A stretch of DNA of 64,000 bases from Marimicrobium sp913061115 (lineage in GTDB: Bacteria; Pseudomonadota; Gammaproteobacteria; Pseudomonadales; Halieaceae). The translations under genes and the position numbers were made by a program. Position 1 is the stretch's first letter. Each line of letters opens with the position of its first letter. Below are positions 17,382 through 26,470 of this stretch, piece after piece. Location: NCBI RefSeq assembly GCF_047729875.1, contig NZ_CP159826.1, positions 2,170,001 to 2,234,000 of the forward strand. Reading direction: 5' to 3'. Below the pieces are notes generated by a model. That model was not told the DNA's origin, did no database searches, and worked only from the letters and a program-made list of their open reading frames with translations.

Positions 17382-18041
17382 TCACCAGCTTAAAGACGGC
17401 TGGGGTGCCTGCGCCAGACCCCACCACAAAGCCAGCCCCACAAGCAGCGCAATGATCACGGCCCACCACCAAGGGGCTGGAGCTCCAGTGCCGACCCTTC
17501 CTATAGCACTGCCACGCAACATAGCCTGCAGCAACTTTTCTTTCAGCTTCAGCTGATGATACAACACAGCGAGGACATGCAAGCACACCAATGCCAGCAA
17601 GCAATTAAACGCTATGTCGTGCACCACGCCCATGGCATCACGGAAACCGGAATCAGCCCAATAATACAATGGCCCGGAAAACAGCACGTCATCGCTATTA
17701 AACAGACCACTGGTAGCCTGCACTAGCAGCAGCGACAGCAGTAACAGAACGGACCAGCCGCCCAGCGGGTTATGGCCTACACTGCTGCTGCCCTGCCCTC
17801 GCAAGTAAGCGCGCACTCGAGCAGGCCCAACCATGAAATCGGAAAATCGCGAATGGCGACTGCCGATGAAGCCCCAAACGATACGACTGCCGACCAACAC
17901 CAGCACGGTATAACCTGTCCATTGATGCACATCGAAGCGCTCTTGGTCTGCACTCCACCAAGCCAGCGGCAAACAACATACAATCAGCCAGTGAAAAACA
18001 CGTGTTGGGATATCCCAAAGGGGGTTTGTGCTGGCGGGCAT
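17382..18041 (-). CDS. Cytochrome b561-type di-haem membrane protein
   Basis: This protein of 219 residues has four main membrane helices plus one at the C-terminus. WDIPTRVFHWLI at the start and VHQWTGY after helix one supply histidine haem ligands, with more in GVVHDIAFNCLLALVCLHVLAVLYHQ, matching bacterial cytochrome b561 (PF01292). These proteins pass electrons through the inner membrane, commonly to periplasmic c-type cytochromes or from quinol. I chose the ATG at 18039-18041 because the family begins at WDxPxRxxHW; an upstream ATG would add an unlikely 25 residues that overlap the NUDIX gene. That gene ends five bases before, so they form one unit. Confidence 0.85.
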   Translation of the reverse strand: MPASTNPLWDIPTRVFHWLIVCCLPLAWWSADQERFDVHQWTGYTVLVLVGSRIVWGFIGSRHSRFSDFMVGPARVRAYLRGQGSSSVGHNPLGGWSVLLLLSLLLVQATSGLFNSDDVLFSGPLYYWADSGFRDAMGVVHDIAFNCLLALVCLHVLAVLYHQLKLKEKLLQAMLRGSAIGRVGTGAPAPWWWAVIIALLVGLALWWGLAQAPQPSLSW

Positions 18042-18046
18042 AATAT

Positions 18047-18766
18047 TTAGAGTACCGACAGTTTCAGTAGGGGCGGATAGACAGGATCGACATCCAGGTA
18101 CTGGTATTGCCAGCAATTATGACTCAATACCGCGCGATGGCGAGCGCCGGGAAGACTGCCATCGGTACTTTCATAACCCGCATCCCCGCGAAACATCACC
18201 ATCACCTGCTTCCCATCATTGGCGAATACGGGAAATACTTCCGGCACCGGCGAGCTGCGCTCCTCAGCAACCATCTGCGCCACGCTGGCATAGCGTGAAA
18301 GTCCCAGCAGTGTAAAGTAGGTAGGTGGCAACATAACCAAATTGCCAGACTCATGCTCGGCTGCGGCGTCGCGCACACTCAGCCACCGAGAGTCGTGAAT
18401 TTCACCGCCATCAATCACCACTTCAACGTCTTCCGCCAGTGGCGCCGCATAAATCCACGTTGAGAAGCGCCGAGGCTCACCCACCGGCGTGGTCCAGTGA
18501 CTTAACAGCACCATATCTTCAAGCCTTGGCGACAAACCTGACTCTTCATGCGCCTCCCGAGCGGCGGCAATTCGCGAGGCTTCGGCGATGCTGCCGTCCC
18601 CCGCCTCAAAGTCTTCTGGGTCTACTGAGCCACCGGGGAAAACCCAAGCACCGCCCGCGAAAACTAGTGCCTTGTTGCGTTTCAATAGAAGCGTCTCAAG
18701 GCCATTGGCGGTATCCCTCAGCAACACAACCGTACTTGCGGGGCGAGCTTCGATAGTCTCGGGCAT
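18047..18766 (-). CDS. NUDIX hydrolase family protein
   Basis: This protein of 239 residues has an N-terminal strand TVVLLRDTANGLETLLLKRN followed by FAGGAWVFPGGSVDPED and, after an insertion, AAREAHEESGLSP, which is the core of the NUDIX box (REUxEExGU). The insertion between the two parts is typical of the long group that includes CoA- or ADP-ribose pyrophosphatases (RNA polymerase II-associated/NUDT19-like). It would hydrolyse a nucleoside diphosphate linked to another group. It ends five bases before the cytochrome b561 start. Substrate not determinable. Confidence 0.83.
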   Translation of the reverse strand: MPETIEARPASTVVLLRDTANGLETLLLKRNKALVFAGGAWVFPGGSVDPEDFEAGDGSIAEASRIAAAREAHEESGLSPRLEDMVLLSHWTTPVGEPRRFSTWIYAAPLAEDVEVVIDGGEIHDSRWLSVRDAAAEHESGNLVMLPPTYFTLLGLSRYASVAQMVAEERSSPVPEVFPVFANDGKQVMVMFRGDAGYESTDGSLPGARHRAVLSHNCWQYQYLDVDPVYPPLLKLSVL

Positions 18767-18803
18767 AAATCTCCCTTAAATGGATGTATACCAGCGCAAC
18801 ACG

Positions 18804-19229
18804 CTACTTGCGCTGCGCGGCGTCCGCAATAAACGACGAGGCCATACCCAGATCAAAGCCGCACTGACTTGCCACCTTCATTGCGCTTGCCAAATCAGAA
18901 TCTGCCACGCCTGCCACCCATAAATTTGTACAACGTGTACCAGAGCGGCAAAAAGCCAAGACTGGGCGCAAAGGATCGTCGAAAAGATCACTGATAACAT
19001 CCAAATCTGGCCCCGGAAAGCTGGCTGCGGTAATCGGCATATAGTGATATTCCAGACCTACTGCTTCTGCCGCAGTCGCGATGAGCGCGCCAGCGGGCTG
19101 GTGACTGTCTTCACCGTCCGGTCGGTTATTCATCAGCACCTTGTAACCCGCCGCTGCGATTTGCGCCACGTCATCCAGGCTGATCTGTGCAGACACTGCG
19201 AGATTTTCCGTTAATTTTACAATGTTCAT
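18804..19229 (-). CDS. TIGR01244/DUF442 family sulfur transferase or phosphatase-like protein
   Basis: This 141-residue protein has the phosphatase-like fold of the beta-lactamase-hydrolase-like N-terminal domain (DUF442). The active loop is FCRSGTR, giving Cys94 and Arg99 (Cx5R). Members are linked to sulfide oxidation in some bacteria when fused to a metallo-beta-lactamase; stand-alone ones have unknown substrates. It lies between the enoyl-CoA hydratase and NUDIX genes on the same strand. Confidence 0.85.
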   Translation of the reverse strand: MNIVKLTENLAVSAQISLDDVAQIAAAGYKVLMNNRPDGEDSHQPAGALIATAAEAVGLEYHYMPITAASFPGPDLDVISDLFDDPLRPVLAFCRSGTRCTNLWVAGVADSDLASAMKVASQCGFDLGMASSFIADAAQRK

Positions 19230-19288
19230 ACGTCCTTCCTTTAGTGCGCATCACTGGCGTGGAAATTCCATCTTCAATGCAAACCATC

Positions 19289-20095
19289 TTACTCGCCACG
19301 AAATAACGGCTGCCTTTTTTCCTTAAACGCCCTCGGGCCTTCTCGAGCATCTTTGCTCATCATCACTAGTCCGGCCTGCTCCATCTCAAATTGAAAGGCC
19401 TCCGCCCAGGGTAGAGTATGCGTCTCCAGTGCTGTTTTCTTGATTGCCTGTAACGCCAGAGGTGCCTGGCGACAAATATTTTGTGCGTAGTGCTCAGCAC
19501 GAGATTGTAACTCAGTCAGCGGCACAACCTCTGAAACAAGGCCCATCGCTAGCGCTTCCTGAGCACTGATCGGCTCACCACCGAGTAACATTTTCATTGC
19601 ATGCGCCCAGGGTAACTGTCGAGCCAGTCTCACCATGGACCCCGCGCCGGGCACTACACCCACTTTCGGTTCAGGTAATGCAAATTGTGCATGCTCTGCT
19701 GCAATGCGTATGTCGGTAGCTTGCAGCAACTCTGCGCCACCCCCGAGCGCACGCCCATTTACTGCTGCTATAACGGGCTTGTACAACGGCTCTGCCTTGA
19801 GCATGATTTGGTCAACAATCATCGGATCAGACAGCAAACGTTCTTCCTGTGGCGTCTGCGGCTTTTTAGCACCCGTCCATAACGGGATGATCTGTGACAA
19901 ATCCCCGCCACAGCAAAAGTCTTCCTCGCCGGCAGCGGTAAGTACCGCCACGCGAATGGCATCATCCTCGCGTACTTCTTGCCAAGCGTCAGCCAACTCC
20001 ACAAACATGTCGCCGTTAATCATGTTCTTAGCCGCTGGGCGGTTGAGCGTAATCCAAGCCTGCTGCCCGCGCTTTTCAAATACCACACTGCTCAT
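19289..20095 (-). CDS. Enoyl-CoA hydratase/isomerase family protein
   Basis: This 268-residue crotonase-fold protein has the oxyanion-hole segments EEDFCCGGDLS (about residues 56-66) and NGRALGGGAELLQATDIRIA, plus a glutamate in ALPEPKVGVVPGAGS, near the position of the usual catalytic glutamates. It would hydrate or isomerise an unsaturated acyl-CoA in the cytoplasm. The pair GGGAE and PEPKVG fits hydratases better than isomerases. It stands in a minus-strand run after a TSUP permease. It might serve the acyl-CoA pathway at 39-44 kb, but nothing ties them beyond chemistry. Confidence 0.85.
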   Translation of the reverse strand: MSSVVFEKRGQQAWITLNRPAAKNMINGDMFVELADAWQEVREDDAIRVAVLTAAGEEDFCCGGDLSQIIPLWTGAKKPQTPQEERLLSDPMIVDQIMLKAEPLYKPVIAAVNGRALGGGAELLQATDIRIAAEHAQFALPEPKVGVVPGAGSMVRLARQLPWAHAMKMLLGGEPISAQEALAMGLVSEVVPLTELQSRAEHYAQNICRQAPLALQAIKKTALETHTLPWAEAFQFEMEQAGLVMMSKDAREGPRAFKEKRQPLFRGE

Positions 20096-20199
20096 TACGT
20101 CTCTCCCAAAGTACGGATAACAGACCGACCTCTATTCAATCTACACGCAAACCGATTGCCTCAAATACGCCCTGAGCTCTAAGTCGTCTAGCCTAGCGC

Positions 20200-20961
20200 T
20201 TAAGCCGCTGCACCGAGCGCACTGACACCGTCCCATGTCAATTTAGCTCCAACGAGTATGAGACAGAAACTCACTATCGAATAGTAAAACGTCGGCGTTG
20301 AACGTTTCACCAGATAGTATCCGAGTTTCACGCCCAATGGCGCAAGCGGGACCAGCACCAGTGAATACAACAGATTTTCGCGCGTGAACTCCCCAAGGGC
20401 ATAGTACGGCACCAGTTTTACAACGTTGACCACCGCAAAAAAAAGTCCTGCGGTACCTGCGAATAATAGTGGCGACAACTGCTTGGGCATGAGGTACATA
20501 GTAAATGGCGGACCACCGGCGTGGATGCTAAAACTGGTGAAGCCCGCTAAAGCACCGAACAAACCACCACTGACGGCGTTGTGTGTCTTGCTCGAGAATG
20601 ATTCTAGCCCCATTAGGCTCTGTAGACCGAATACCAGTGCCAGAGCACCAATCAAAATACGCATATAGTGCTCATTCATGGCTTCTGCAGAGAGATAACC
20701 GATGCCAATGCCCAGTATCGCAGCAGGCAATAACAGCACTAGCGCTCGACGATCGAATACCCCCCAATAGGCTTTTACCACCAATAGATCCATCACCACA
20801 AGGATGGGAAGGAGGATCGCTGCAGCCTGAGTTGGCGGCATCACCAGCGCCATCATCGGCACCGAAATAATCGCAAGGGCACCACCAAAGCCACCCTTGG
20901 TGACTCCATAGAGCAATACTGCCGGCACACTAACGAGGTAGAAGCCTGGATCAGTTAGCAT
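20200..20961 (-). CDS. TSUP (TauE/SafE) family sulfite/organosulfonate permease
   Basis: This 253-residue membrane protein has about eight hydrophobic helices. The N-terminal GVTKGGFGGALAIISVPMMA and the internal GALAGFTSFSIHAGGPPF are the two conserved repeats of the TSUP/DUF81 family, which exports sulfite, sulfoacetate or related anions. It starts eight bases after the purC stop, so it is probably cotranscribed. A link to organosulfur use elsewhere in the window is possible but not shown. Confidence 0.85.
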   Translation of the reverse strand: MLTDPGFYLVSVPAVLLYGVTKGGFGGALAIISVPMMALVMPPTQAAAILLPILVVMDLLVVKAYWGVFDRRALVLLLPAAILGIGIGYLSAEAMNEHYMRILIGALALVFGLQSLMGLESFSSKTHNAVSGGLFGALAGFTSFSIHAGGPPFTMYLMPKQLSPLLFAGTAGLFFAVVNVVKLVPYYALGEFTRENLLYSLVLVPLAPLGVKLGYYLVKRSTPTFYYSIVSFCLILVGAKLTWDGVSALGAAA

Positions 20962-20969
20962 GAACTGGC

Positions 20970-22073
20970 TCAGTCAACGAGAGCGAATTCGTTACGCAAG
21001 ACTTCGATGATTTCAGCCTTGGGGTTTTCGGCTAATTGCAGGCTCGCGCCCGTGATTTTCTCAGCAATGCCCACATAGATTTTCGATATTTCCATCAAAA
21101 CCTCCACCGGGAGGGCGTTGTCACGCGCCAACACCTCTCGTTCAGCCATGCGAGCCTTATTGAGCAGAATATCAGGGTCTGGAAAGTGCTGTAGCAACAG
21201 TTGCCGAAAATCTTCTTTGGAGTTTTCAACCACCCGACCCTCGCGCAATGCTTCGCCATCCCAGATTCGTGATGAATCAGGTGTTCCAACCTCATCCATA
21301 TAAATCAGTTTTTGATTGCCGCTCTTATCCTTGACATAGCCAAACTCAAATTTTGTATCGACAAAAATCTGATCCAAGCGTGCCAACTCTGCACTAATCA
21401 CCTCAAACCCCTCGCGCAATAGCCTCTCATAAAGGTCAATATCACCAACGCTATTAAACTTGAAGGCCGAAAAATTATTTTCAATATCGCTACGAGTGAC
21501 ATTGACATCATCGACAGCAGGCACGCCTGGGATGTCATTCAAGACTCCCTTGCTGGACGGGGTGATCAATAACTCAGGCAACTTCTGATCGCGCTGCAAA
21601 CCATCGGGAATAGTGATGCCGCAAAACTCTCGCTCGCCCTTGTCGTAGGAGCGCCACATTGAGCCGGTAATGTATTGCCTGGCAATAGCCTCAATCATCA
21701 CCGGCTTGGCCTTCTGCACGATCCAGACCAGCGGATGAGGAATCTCGAGAATATGACTGTCTGCTAAGCCCTGCTCCCGGAACAGTCGAAACCAGTGATT
21801 GGAAATTGCATTCAGTGCAGCGCCCTTTCCCGGGACTCCTCGCATGCCACCTTCTGCGTGCCAGATGCAATCAAAGGCAGAAATGCGATCCGATATCACC
21901 ATAATGGCTAATGGCGCATCCGGTGCGACATCGTAGCCTCGCTCAAGCACCAAACGAGCACTATCAGCGGCGGTCAGCCAGTAGACAGAACGTACTTTCC
22001 CGCTATGCACTGGTGCATCCGTGCGGATGGGGAGATCATCATTAACGGCCAATACCTTGTCGGCAAGACTCAT
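20970..22073 (-). CDS. purC: Phosphoribosylaminoimidazole-succinocarboxamide synthase (long form)
   Basis: This is SAICAR synthase, the purine pathway enzyme that joins aspartate to CAIR with ATP. HSGKVRSVYWL, VISDRISAFDCIW, ARQYITGSMWRSY and TKFEFGYVKD are diagnostic. The length, 367 residues, is the long form found in many marine gammaproteobacteria rather than the roughly 240-residue E. coli type. I start at the ATG at 22073 (MSLADKVLAVND) since homologues begin there; an ATG 19 codons upstream adds an unrelated tail. Followed by the TSUP permease. Confidence 0.93.
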   Translation of the reverse strand: MSLADKVLAVNDDLPIRTDAPVHSGKVRSVYWLTAADSARLVLERGYDVAPDAPLAIMVISDRISAFDCIWHAEGGMRGVPGKGAALNAISNHWFRLFREQGLADSHILEIPHPLVWIVQKAKPVMIEAIARQYITGSMWRSYDKGEREFCGITIPDGLQRDQKLPELLITPSSKGVLNDIPGVPAVDDVNVTRSDIENNFSAFKFNSVGDIDLYERLLREGFEVISAELARLDQIFVDTKFEFGYVKDKSGNQKLIYMDEVGTPDSSRIWDGEALREGRVVENSKEDFRQLLLQHFPDPDILLNKARMAEREVLARDNALPVEVLMEISKIYVGIAEKITGASLQLAENPKAEIIEVLRNEFALVD

Positions 22074-22206
22074 AGTGGTTGTCCTGTATTCAGTTATTTG
22101 GGTTGGCCCAGACTGCAAGATTTCAGACACAGCGCTAAACTGGGTAGAATTCTAGCAAAGGAGGAACCACTAGGCACCCCACAAATCCAAAATTGAGTGA
22201 ATCCGG

Positions 22207-22590
22207 TTATAGGTAAGGCGTGACATAAGGCAGAAATATGACGAACCCGATAGTGGCTGCTCCGATAGCGCTCAACAAAACCGCACCCGCTGCCACATCT
22301 TTAGATTTCTTTACCAAAGGATGAAACTCGGGTGATATAACGTCACACAGTAGTTCAAAAGCAGTATTCAGTGCTTCTACTACCCACACACCCGTGATAG
22401 CCATAATGAGAAAACACCACTGTGATGTCGACACGCCAAAAGCATATCCCGCCGCCAAAACACACAGGGTGGCTAAGGCGTGTAACCACGCATTGTGCTG
22501 ACTGCGCATGACTTCGACAATGCCTTCTATCGCGTGCAGGGCGCTTCTTATCCTTCCGCTAATGGAAAAAGTATCCGCATTATTATTCAT
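22207..22590 (-). CDS. Diacylglycerol kinase (prokaryotic DagK-like)
   Basis: This protein of 127 residues has three membrane helices. The diagnostic segment NTAFELLCDVISPEFHPLVKKSKD is close to the DagK/undecaprenol kinase pattern, with the catalytic glutamate and the KxxKD motif. It phosphorylates diacylglycerol or undecaprenol at the inner membrane using ATP. The start at 22590 is chosen because GAGG sits seven bases before it; an ATG seven codons upstream lacks this. Purine and lipid genes adjoin with no clear functional link. Confidence 0.85.
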   Translation of the reverse strand: MNNNADTFSISGRIRSALHAIEGIVEVMRSQHNAWLHALATLCVLAAGYAFGVSTSQWCFLIMAITGVWVVEALNTAFELLCDVISPEFHPLVKKSKDVAAGAVLLSAIGAATIGFVIFLPYVTPYL

Positions 22591-22730
22591 ATCTATACCT
22601 CGATCAGGCAAAGGGGCTTGATGTTGCCAGAATATCCCAGTGTTTCACCTACTTACAATATGCAGTGGCCGCCGACTATAATAGCGCGCACGATCAAGGC
22701 TGAACATCATGATGGAAAGGAACTGCTTGC

Positions 22731-23162
22731 ATGAGTAACTCTGAACGAACCCCCTACCAGATTCTGGGCGGGGACGGGATTCGACAACTGGCCAGTATCT
22801 TCTACGACATCATGGACACTTTGCCAGAGGCTGCACCCTTGCGCGCTATGCACGCCAAGGAGCTTCAGCCGATGAAAGTCAAGCTGGCGGAGTATCTCAC
22901 GGGCTGGATGGGCGGCCCTCCTCTGTATGCGAAGAAGTACGATACGGTCTGCATGACCACACCGCACGCGCCCTACCACATCGGGCCGGCCGAGCGCGAC
23001 CAGTGGCTATTATGTATGGACAAGGCTCTGGAACAAACTGAGGCAAGCGAGGAACTTGTAGACATGCTGAAAGTGCCCATGTTTCGCATCGCCGACGCTA
23101 TCCGTAACAAAGAGGGCCCCAGTAGCGCCGCCACTAACCCCAACATCATTGCCGCGGACTGA
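22731..23162 (+). CDS. Group II truncated haemoglobin (trHbO-like)
   Basis: This is a 143-residue globin. YQILGGDGIRQLASIFYDIM gives the B-helix with the B10 tyrosine at Tyr25; PHAPYHIGPAERDQWL contains the proximal histidine at His79 and the group II tryptophan (Trp92). These small haem proteins bind O2, NO or peroxide and protect against oxidative or nitrosative stress, or support respiration at low oxygen. A ribosome site (GGAA) precedes the ATG. It is divergent from dagK and stands alone on the plus strand. Confidence 0.88.
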   Translation: MSNSERTPYQILGGDGIRQLASIFYDIMDTLPEAAPLRAMHAKELQPMKVKLAEYLTGWMGGPPLYAKKYDTVCMTTPHAPYHIGPAERDQWLLCMDKALEQTEASEELVDMLKVPMFRIADAIRNKEGPSSAATNPNIIAAD

Positions 23163-23236
23163 CATTGGCGCCGTTACTACGCCAATACAGCACGAGTCGC
23201 GATCGCCTCTCAGCCTGGAATCGTCGCGACTCTGTC

Positions 23237-23356
23237 TTATATTGACTTATGGCGTTTGGCCTTAAGTTTATTGCCTGCTATCCGAGAGTAGAAAAAAACA
23301 AACAATACTACCCAGACCGCGCCAAATACTAATAACATTTCGATTCCGTTGCCCAT
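23237..23356 (-). CDS. Small single-pass membrane protein, 39 residues
   Basis: I read this directly: ATG at 23354-23356, stop TAA at 23237-23239. GGAGGAGAG lies a few bases before the ATG, one of the strongest ribosome sites in the window. The product has a short N-terminus (MGNGIE), a hydrophobic run MLLVFGAVWVVLFVFFY, then a basic tail SRIAGNKLKAKRHKSI. This fits an inner-membrane single helix with a cytoplasmic, positive C-terminus. No family recognised. It lies between the haemoglobin gene and a lipoprotein gene. Confidence 0.65.
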   Translation of the reverse strand: MGNGIEMLLVFGAVWVVLFVFFYSRIAGNKLKAKRHKSI

Positions 23357-23423
23357 AATCTCTCCTCCATTTGCATCTACTCCCCTTGCTGCTTGTGCCG
23401 GTCAGATTCCATACCTACCACTA

Positions 23424-24116
23424 CTATTGCTCTTGCAGCACAATCGGCTGCACCAGCGGGTCATTGGAGCGGCCTTGCAGGTGTAACATCCCGCGACGAA
23501 TACTGTTGGCCCAGGAACGAAAAATCAGATCAATAGCCGGATCGTCATTATCCACCTGATTGAACGCCCATATGTCGTCGCTGGATTTTGTGTCTATTGA
23601 ACGCACCATAACGGCACCGCTGGCCTCATTGACAAGCGCAATGCTGACGGTGATTGCACCGCTTGCCTTCGCTCCGGCGACAACAGCGTCGCGGCTCTCA
23701 TTAGGGTGGATCGCGACCACCGCCGTATTGACAATTATCTCCGCCTGCTCTTGGTCGTCGACGATATTAAACGCCGATCCGAAACTGAGCCCCGCAGAAA
23801 ACTCTCGGGCTATCGCTTTTTGTAAGATTTTTTCTTCTGGCTCGGTGATCAGCCAGCCCTCATCGGCAGTGGCGCCTTCAGGCTGAATGACCCGCATATT
23901 GGCCAGGTTCGCTGGCGCAATATAGACATTACGGAAATCTCGTACGCCTGGCTGCACCTCACGATTGACATAGAGCTCATCCGCGCGCGCATTCACACCC
24001 TCCAAAAAGTCAGGGTCGCCACGCTCTGGCGCAACGGATGATGTGGCATCGAGCTGAGTGCAAGCGCCGAGAATCATAAAAGAGGCCAAAAGTACCGCCA
24101 AGCGTTTATCTGACAT
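23424..24116 (-). CDS. DUF3313-like lipoprotein
   Basis: Starting at the ATG at 24116, with AAGGA eight bases before it, the product is a 230-residue lipoprotein. The signal peptide ends in the lipobox LGAC, making the mature N-terminal cysteine. The body, with YIAPANLANMRVI, AEIIVNTAVVAIHPN and VRSIDTKSSDDIWAFN, resembles DUF3313 proteins, outer-membrane or periplasmic lipoproteins of unknown role. Earlier in-frame starts would put a non-signal sequence in front. It diverges from the TonB receptor gene. Confidence 0.8.
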   Translation of the reverse strand: MSDKRLAVLLASFMILGACTQLDATSSVAPERGDPDFLEGVNARADELYVNREVQPGVRDFRNVYIAPANLANMRVIQPEGATADEGWLITEPEEKILQKAIAREFSAGLSFGSAFNIVDDQEQAEIIVNTAVVAIHPNESRDAVVAGAKASGAITVSIALVNEASGAVMVRSIDTKSSDDIWAFNQVDNDDPAIDLIFRSWANSIRRGMLHLQGRSNDPLVQPIVLQEQ

Positions 24117-24254
24117 GGAGTTTTTCCTTAGTTGAATTGTTATTGCAACCGAGCGCCCAGGACAGCTATAACACGCTAGTTTGATAGTGAAGTATACCGC
24201 AAAATCCCGCAACGGCCAGTGGTTCAGTAGGCGCTGTAAATCTGGAATAGACTA

Positions 24255-24283
24255 TTGGGATAAAGTATCTAATCGGCTACAAT
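24255..24283 (+). promoter_or_regulatory. Sigma-70-type promoter of the TonB receptor gene
   Basis: TTGGGA at 24255-24260 and TACAAT at 24278-24283 are separated by exactly 17 bp and lie 31 bp before the receptor's ATG. Four of six and five of six bases match the consensus. Confidence 0.45.
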
Positions 24284-24313
24284 TCGGCCCCGCTTCGCCC
24301 TAGAGAAGAGTTC

Positions 24314-26404
24314 ATGCTCGCCAACACTCCAACGCTTTCCCGCCAATTCCTATCAGTAGTAGTCATGCTATTACTGCCGGCCATATCTTCCTCGGTTCAA
24401 AGCAACACGTTGGACGAGAATATTCTCGTCACTGCCAGCCGGGTGGAAGAGAATGCGATGAAGCTACCACTCGCTTGGTCCACGGTAAGCAGTGAGACCC
24501 TGCAATTTATTGATCCGATTCATATCAATGAGATCATGCAACGTGTGCCAGGCGCCTGGATTAGTCGCGGCAATGGGCAGGAAAGTATCATCGCGCTTCG
24601 CTCACCAGTATTAACTGGCGCCGGCGGCTGTGGCGCTTTCTTTGCCGCTGCGGACGGCATCAGTCTGCGCGCACCAGGATTTTGTAATGTAAACCAGTTG
24701 TTTGACACGAACTTCGAGCAGGCAGGTCGTATTGAAGTCATCAGAGGTCCCGCTACGGCATTGTATGGCTCCAATGCAATGCATGGCGTTATCAATGTTA
24801 TCAGCGCCGCGCCGACAGAAGAAATCGACAACAGGCTAGCATTGGAAGCAGGGCCTTATGACTACTATCGTGGAAAATACCGCTACAGTAATACGCTGGG
24901 AAAACACGGGATCAGCGTCAGTGCCAACGGCACAACCGACGGCGGTTACAAGGATGATTCTGACTATGACCAACAAAAAGCCACGGTACGCCATGATTAT
25001 GCGGGCGAGCACTGGGATGTTCGTACCGTACTGGATGCAGCCAACCTGAACCAGAACACTGCGGGCTTCGTTGAAGGTTATCAAGCCTACAAAGATAATG
25101 ATCTAAAAAAGCGTAACCCGAACCCCAATGCTTATAGAGATGCATGGTCTGTGCGCCTATACAGCGCTGCCAGTATCGCACTGAATGACACGAACACGCT
25201 CACCGTCACGCCCTATCTGCGGGACAATGATATGGAGTTCCTGCAACATTATTTACCCTGGCAGCCGGTGGAAGAAAATGCCCACGACAGCCTGGGACTG
25301 CGCGCGACAGTTCAGACCAATACCGACACATTACGCTGGATAAATGGCATCGACGTAGAGTACACAAACGCTAGCCTCAAGGAAACGCAGGATGAGGATT
25401 TTAGCCCCAATCAGCCTGCTGGCGTGCACTATGACTACCAAGTGAATGCGACGGGCGGGGCAATCTACAGTCAGCTGCGCACGCAAAGCGATTCACCGTG
25501 GGAGATCGACGGCGGGGTGCGGCTCGAATACACCAGCTATGACTACACCAACAAAACCGCAGACGGTTCTGGCTGCGGGCCCGAGGCAACCAACTGCCGT
25601 TTTTACAGACCGTCTGACCGGGAGAACGACTTTACGGACTGGTCTCTTAACGCCGGAGTCAGCTACAGTATCACTGAAAATCATATAGGCTACCTGCGAT
25701 TAGCGCGCGGTTTTCGTGCGCCACAGGCCACAGAGCTTTATCGACTCCAGGGAGGCCAAGAAACCGCCAATCTTGACTCGGAAAAAATTGATAATATCGA
25801 ACTGGGACTGCGTGGTGACTGGCTGGGCACTACGCGCTACGATGTCGCGGTGTATTACATGCACAAGGACGACGCGATCTTTCAGGATGCCAATCGATAC
25901 AATGTCAGCGGCGCCCAAACTCGCCATTACGGTGCCGAAATAAGCTTCGACTATCCAATTAGTGATCATTGGTCTGTGGGTATAGATGCAAATGTCGCAA
26001 GCCACACCTACGATAGTAACATTGAACTACTCGGTAGTAGCGGCAACATCAAAGGCAACGACATCGACACCGCGCCAAAAGCCTTCGGCAGTGCTCGCCT
26101 GGACTGGGATTTTTCTGCACTTGCTGGACGCAGCAGCCGTGCTGAGCTTGAGTGGGTCTATATGGATTCCTATTATTTGGAGTCACAGAACAACCATCAA
26201 TACGACGGTCACTCCCTGCTGAACCTGCGTATTACCAGTGACCTGACCCCGCGATGGTCAGCAGGATTGCGCCTCACCAACCTGTTAGATGAAGACTATG
26301 CTGAAAGAGCTGACTTCGGCTTCGGGGAGTATCGCTATTTCGTCGGCCAGCCGCGAGGCGCATATCTGCAAATCAGTTATCAGTTCGGCGCGACACGGGG
26401 TTAG
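24314..26404 (+). CDS. TonB-dependent outer-membrane receptor
   Basis: This 696-residue protein starts with a signal peptide (about residues 1-30), then a TonB box (ENILVTA, residues 35-41, like BtuB). The plug domain follows, with MQRVPGAWISRGN and IEVIRGPATALYGSNAMHGVINVIS, and a 22-strand barrel ends in QISYQFGATRG. It imports a scarce nutrient across the outer membrane using TonB energy. The ligand is unclear; the plug has two cysteines (near residues 113 and 131). No Fur or B12 element was found upstream, and no periplasmic partner is next to it. A 17 bp-spaced promoter precedes it. Confidence 0.9.
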   Translation: MLANTPTLSRQFLSVVVMLLLPAISSSVQSNTLDENILVTASRVEENAMKLPLAWSTVSSETLQFIDPIHINEIMQRVPGAWISRGNGQESIIALRSPVLTGAGGCGAFFAAADGISLRAPGFCNVNQLFDTNFEQAGRIEVIRGPATALYGSNAMHGVINVISAAPTEEIDNRLALEAGPYDYYRGKYRYSNTLGKHGISVSANGTTDGGYKDDSDYDQQKATVRHDYAGEHWDVRTVLDAANLNQNTAGFVEGYQAYKDNDLKKRNPNPNAYRDAWSVRLYSAASIALNDTNTLTVTPYLRDNDMEFLQHYLPWQPVEENAHDSLGLRATVQTNTDTLRWINGIDVEYTNASLKETQDEDFSPNQPAGVHYDYQVNATGGAIYSQLRTQSDSPWEIDGGVRLEYTSYDYTNKTADGSGCGPEATNCRFYRPSDRENDFTDWSLNAGVSYSITENHIGYLRLARGFRAPQATELYRLQGGQETANLDSEKIDNIELGLRGDWLGTTRYDVAVYYMHKDDAIFQDANRYNVSGAQTRHYGAEISFDYPISDHWSVGIDANVASHTYDSNIELLGSSGNIKGNDIDTAPKAFGSARLDWDFSALAGRSSRAELEWVYMDSYYLESQNNHQYDGHSLLNLRITSDLTPRWSAGLRLTNLLDEDYAERADFGFGEYRYFVGQPRGAYLQISYQFGATRG

Positions 26405-26470
26405 CATGGTCGATTTTTAACCTGTAACGCTAGGCTTAATGAATACGCACCGTTGGCCTATCGAAACGTA

